A DNA stretch of 64,000 nt from Capnocytophaga sp. oral taxon 338 str. F0234. GTDB lineage: Bacteria > Bacteroidota > Bacteroidia > Flavobacteriales > Flavobacteriaceae. Below, piece by piece: positions 63,051-64,000 of the stretch. The stretch is taken from NCBI RefSeq assembly GCF_000192225.1, contig NZ_GL872413.1, positions 1,090,285 to 1,154,284 on the forward strand. The letters run 5' to 3'. Below the pieces are notes generated by a model. The model did not search any database and was not told the origin of the DNA. It saw only the letters and a program-made list of their open reading frames with translations. Each line of letters begins with the position of its first letter. Position 1 is the stretch's first letter. The position numbers were made by a program, and so were the translations under genes.

Positions 63051-64000
63051 ATGATTAGGAGAATATTATTTTTTCTTTTTCTAAGTATAAGTTTTACAGC
63101 ACAATTATCTGCTCAAATACAGAATCTTAACTTAGAACAACTGACTTATATCAATGTAGATCAACTTTCTGATGAGCAAATACGAGCTTTCTGGGATAAA
63201 GTGCAAGCACAAGGATATTCTCTTACAGATTTGGAAACAGCTGCTCGTGTGAAGGGAGTCCCTGTTTCTCAGATTAATAAATTACGTCAACGTATTATGT
63301 TAGCATCTTCACAAAAAGGAAAGAAAGCTACATCATTAGATAAAGCAAATGTTCCTAAACAAGAAATATTTGGACGTACAGGAAGAGAACGATTGAAGGA
63401 TACTTTAACACCCGTAAAGAAAAGTCGTGTTTTTGGATATGATTTTTTTCAAAATCCTAAGATTTCCTTTACTCCTAGTATTAATGTACCTACTCCTGAG
63501 AATTATATTATTAATACAGGAGATGAGCTTTTGGTGGAAGTATGGGGTGCAGCAGAAAGTAGTTCTACACAAAAGGTAGATAATCAGGGTAACATTATCC
63601 TTCCTATGGCAGGAAAAATTCATGTAGGAGGACTTAATTTTGTAGAAGCAAAAGCAAAAATTAATACAGCTTTACGTAAAATATATGCAGGAATTTCAGC
63701 CCCTGAGGGAAGTTATTCTAAGGTATATACAGGTGTCTCTATAGCTAATATACGTACTGTAAAAGTTAATATTATTGGGGAAGTAGAAACTCCCGGAACC
63801 TATTCCTTAAGTGCTCTTTCTACTGTTATCAATGCCCTTTATGCTAGTGGAGGTCCCACTAAGAATGGTTCTTTTCGGAATATACAAGTAGTTCGTGGAG
63901 GAAAAACAATAGCTCATTTAGACATTTATAATTTCTTACTTAAAGGGTCTCAGGAAGGAAATATTAATCTGAATGATCAGGATGTCATTATTGTTCCTCC
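63051..64000 (+). CDS. polysaccharide export/SLBB outer-membrane protein (Wza-like), 3' end beyond the window
   Basis: Incomplete: the frame is open from ATG 63051 to the last base. The N-terminal signal peptide (1-22, FTAQLSAQ) is followed by a helical stretch, then the polysaccharide-export (Poly_export) domain (about 155-245: YIINTGDELLVEVWGAAE, GNIILPMAGKIHVGGL, VEAKAKINTALRKIY) and an SLBB domain (about 240-310: VNIIGEVETPGTYSLSALSTV, NALYASGGPTKNGSFRN). Such proteins form the export channel for capsule or O-antigen-like glycan. Whether a glycan cluster follows cannot be seen. Confidence 0.85.
   Translation, partial: MIRRILFFLFLSISFTAQLSAQIQNLNLEQLTYINVDQLSDEQIRAFWDKVQAQGYSLTDLETAARVKGVPVSQINKLRQRIMLASSQKGKKATSLDKANVPKQEIFGRTGRERLKDTLTPVKKSRVFGYDFFQNPKISFTPSINVPTPENYIINTGDELLVEVWGAAESSSTQKVDNQGNIILPMAGKIHVGGLNFVEAKAKINTALRKIYAGISAPEGSYSKVYTGVSIANIRTVKVNIIGEVETPGTYSLSALSTVINALYASGGPTKNGSFRNIQVVRGGKTIAHLDIYNFLLKGSQEGNINLNDQDVIIVP

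Noticed and set aside
1-64000. CRISPR arrays, tRNA or rRNA genes, transposases or integrases
   Set aside because: I saw no regularly spaced repeats, no cloverleaf-like or rRNA segments and no integrase or transposase motifs. An actual tRNA or repeat scan could find small items that I missed by eye.

Overview
This window looks like chromosomal DNA of a member of the Bacteroidota, most likely family Flavobacteriaceae (Capnocytophaga or a near relative is my best guess, by inference only). The support is: low G+C overall; many start codons preceded by the Bacteroidota-type -7 promoter box TAnnTTTG, in several cases with a -33 TTTG/TTG; a fused CcoN-CcoO cytochrome oxidase subunit; a fused CusA/CzcC-type efflux protein; DUF6660, DUF4254 and DUF4199 proteins; and a TonB-dependent receptor with an N-terminal carboxypeptidase-like domain. 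I saw no tRNA, rRNA, CRISPR array, insertion sequence or prophage.

Layout. 1-6424: an untranscribed-looking left edge with a long hairpin, then a three-gene heavy-metal efflux operon on the minus strand (small Cys/His-rich DUF6660 protein, RND pump fused to its outer-membrane channel, periplasmic adaptor lipoprotein). 6425-6788: intergenic region with back-to-back promoters and two small hairpins. 6789-14574: agmatinase, an AddB/RecB-type nuclease, an SGNH hydrolase, ComM (minus), a Zn-ribbon NUDIX hydrolase and a DUF2809 membrane protein. 14600-20185: five tandem minus-strand paralogues of secreted YD-repeat proteins, the most obviously accessory part of the window. 20283-24780: RadA and a secreted GH3/serine-hydrolase fusion. 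24853-28348: the cbb3 oxidase operon ccoS-ccoNO-ccoQ-ccoP. 28445-36658: a nine-gene minus-strand operon starting rimP-nusA-infB and continuing into pyrE, an SRPBCC protein, DUF4199, a glycosyltransferase, an NlpE-like lipoprotein and an alpha/beta hydrolase. 36783-41467: mnmD and a 1336-residue DUF4011-type superfamily 1 helicase. 41561-48272: fabI, mutS, tatA, cysH, a hydrolase with an altered active site, and a dihydroorotase homologue lacking its metal-binding HxH. 48564-53822: TonB-dependent receptor, a SUKH-like protein, transketolase C-terminal subunit, a SUI1/YciH protein and diacylglycerol kinase. 53926-58837: purE, obg, a small acidic protein, rpsO and pnp. 58941-62254: upp, a lipoprotein and a POTRA/beta-barrel outer-membrane protein. 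62319-64000: a DUF4254 protein and the first 950 bases of an SLBB-type polysaccharide export gene that was cut by the window edge.

How it fits together. Most genes are housekeeping: translation and RNA turnover (rimP-nusA-infB, rpsO-pnp, obg, SUI1), DNA repair and uptake (mutS, radA, comM), nucleotide metabolism (pyrE, purE, upp), fatty-acid synthesis (fabI), micro-aerobic respiration (cbb3) and sulfate assimilation (cysH). Base composition changes sharply from gene to gene, which suggests a mosaic history. The best candidates for new biology are the five-gene YD-repeat cluster, the DUF4011 helicase with a nuclease-like tail, two enzyme homologues with altered catalytic residues, the pump-channel fusion with an internal signal peptide, and a terminator-like hairpin between the rimP promoter and its start codon. 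I did not find a clear multi-gene system that I would call undescribed.
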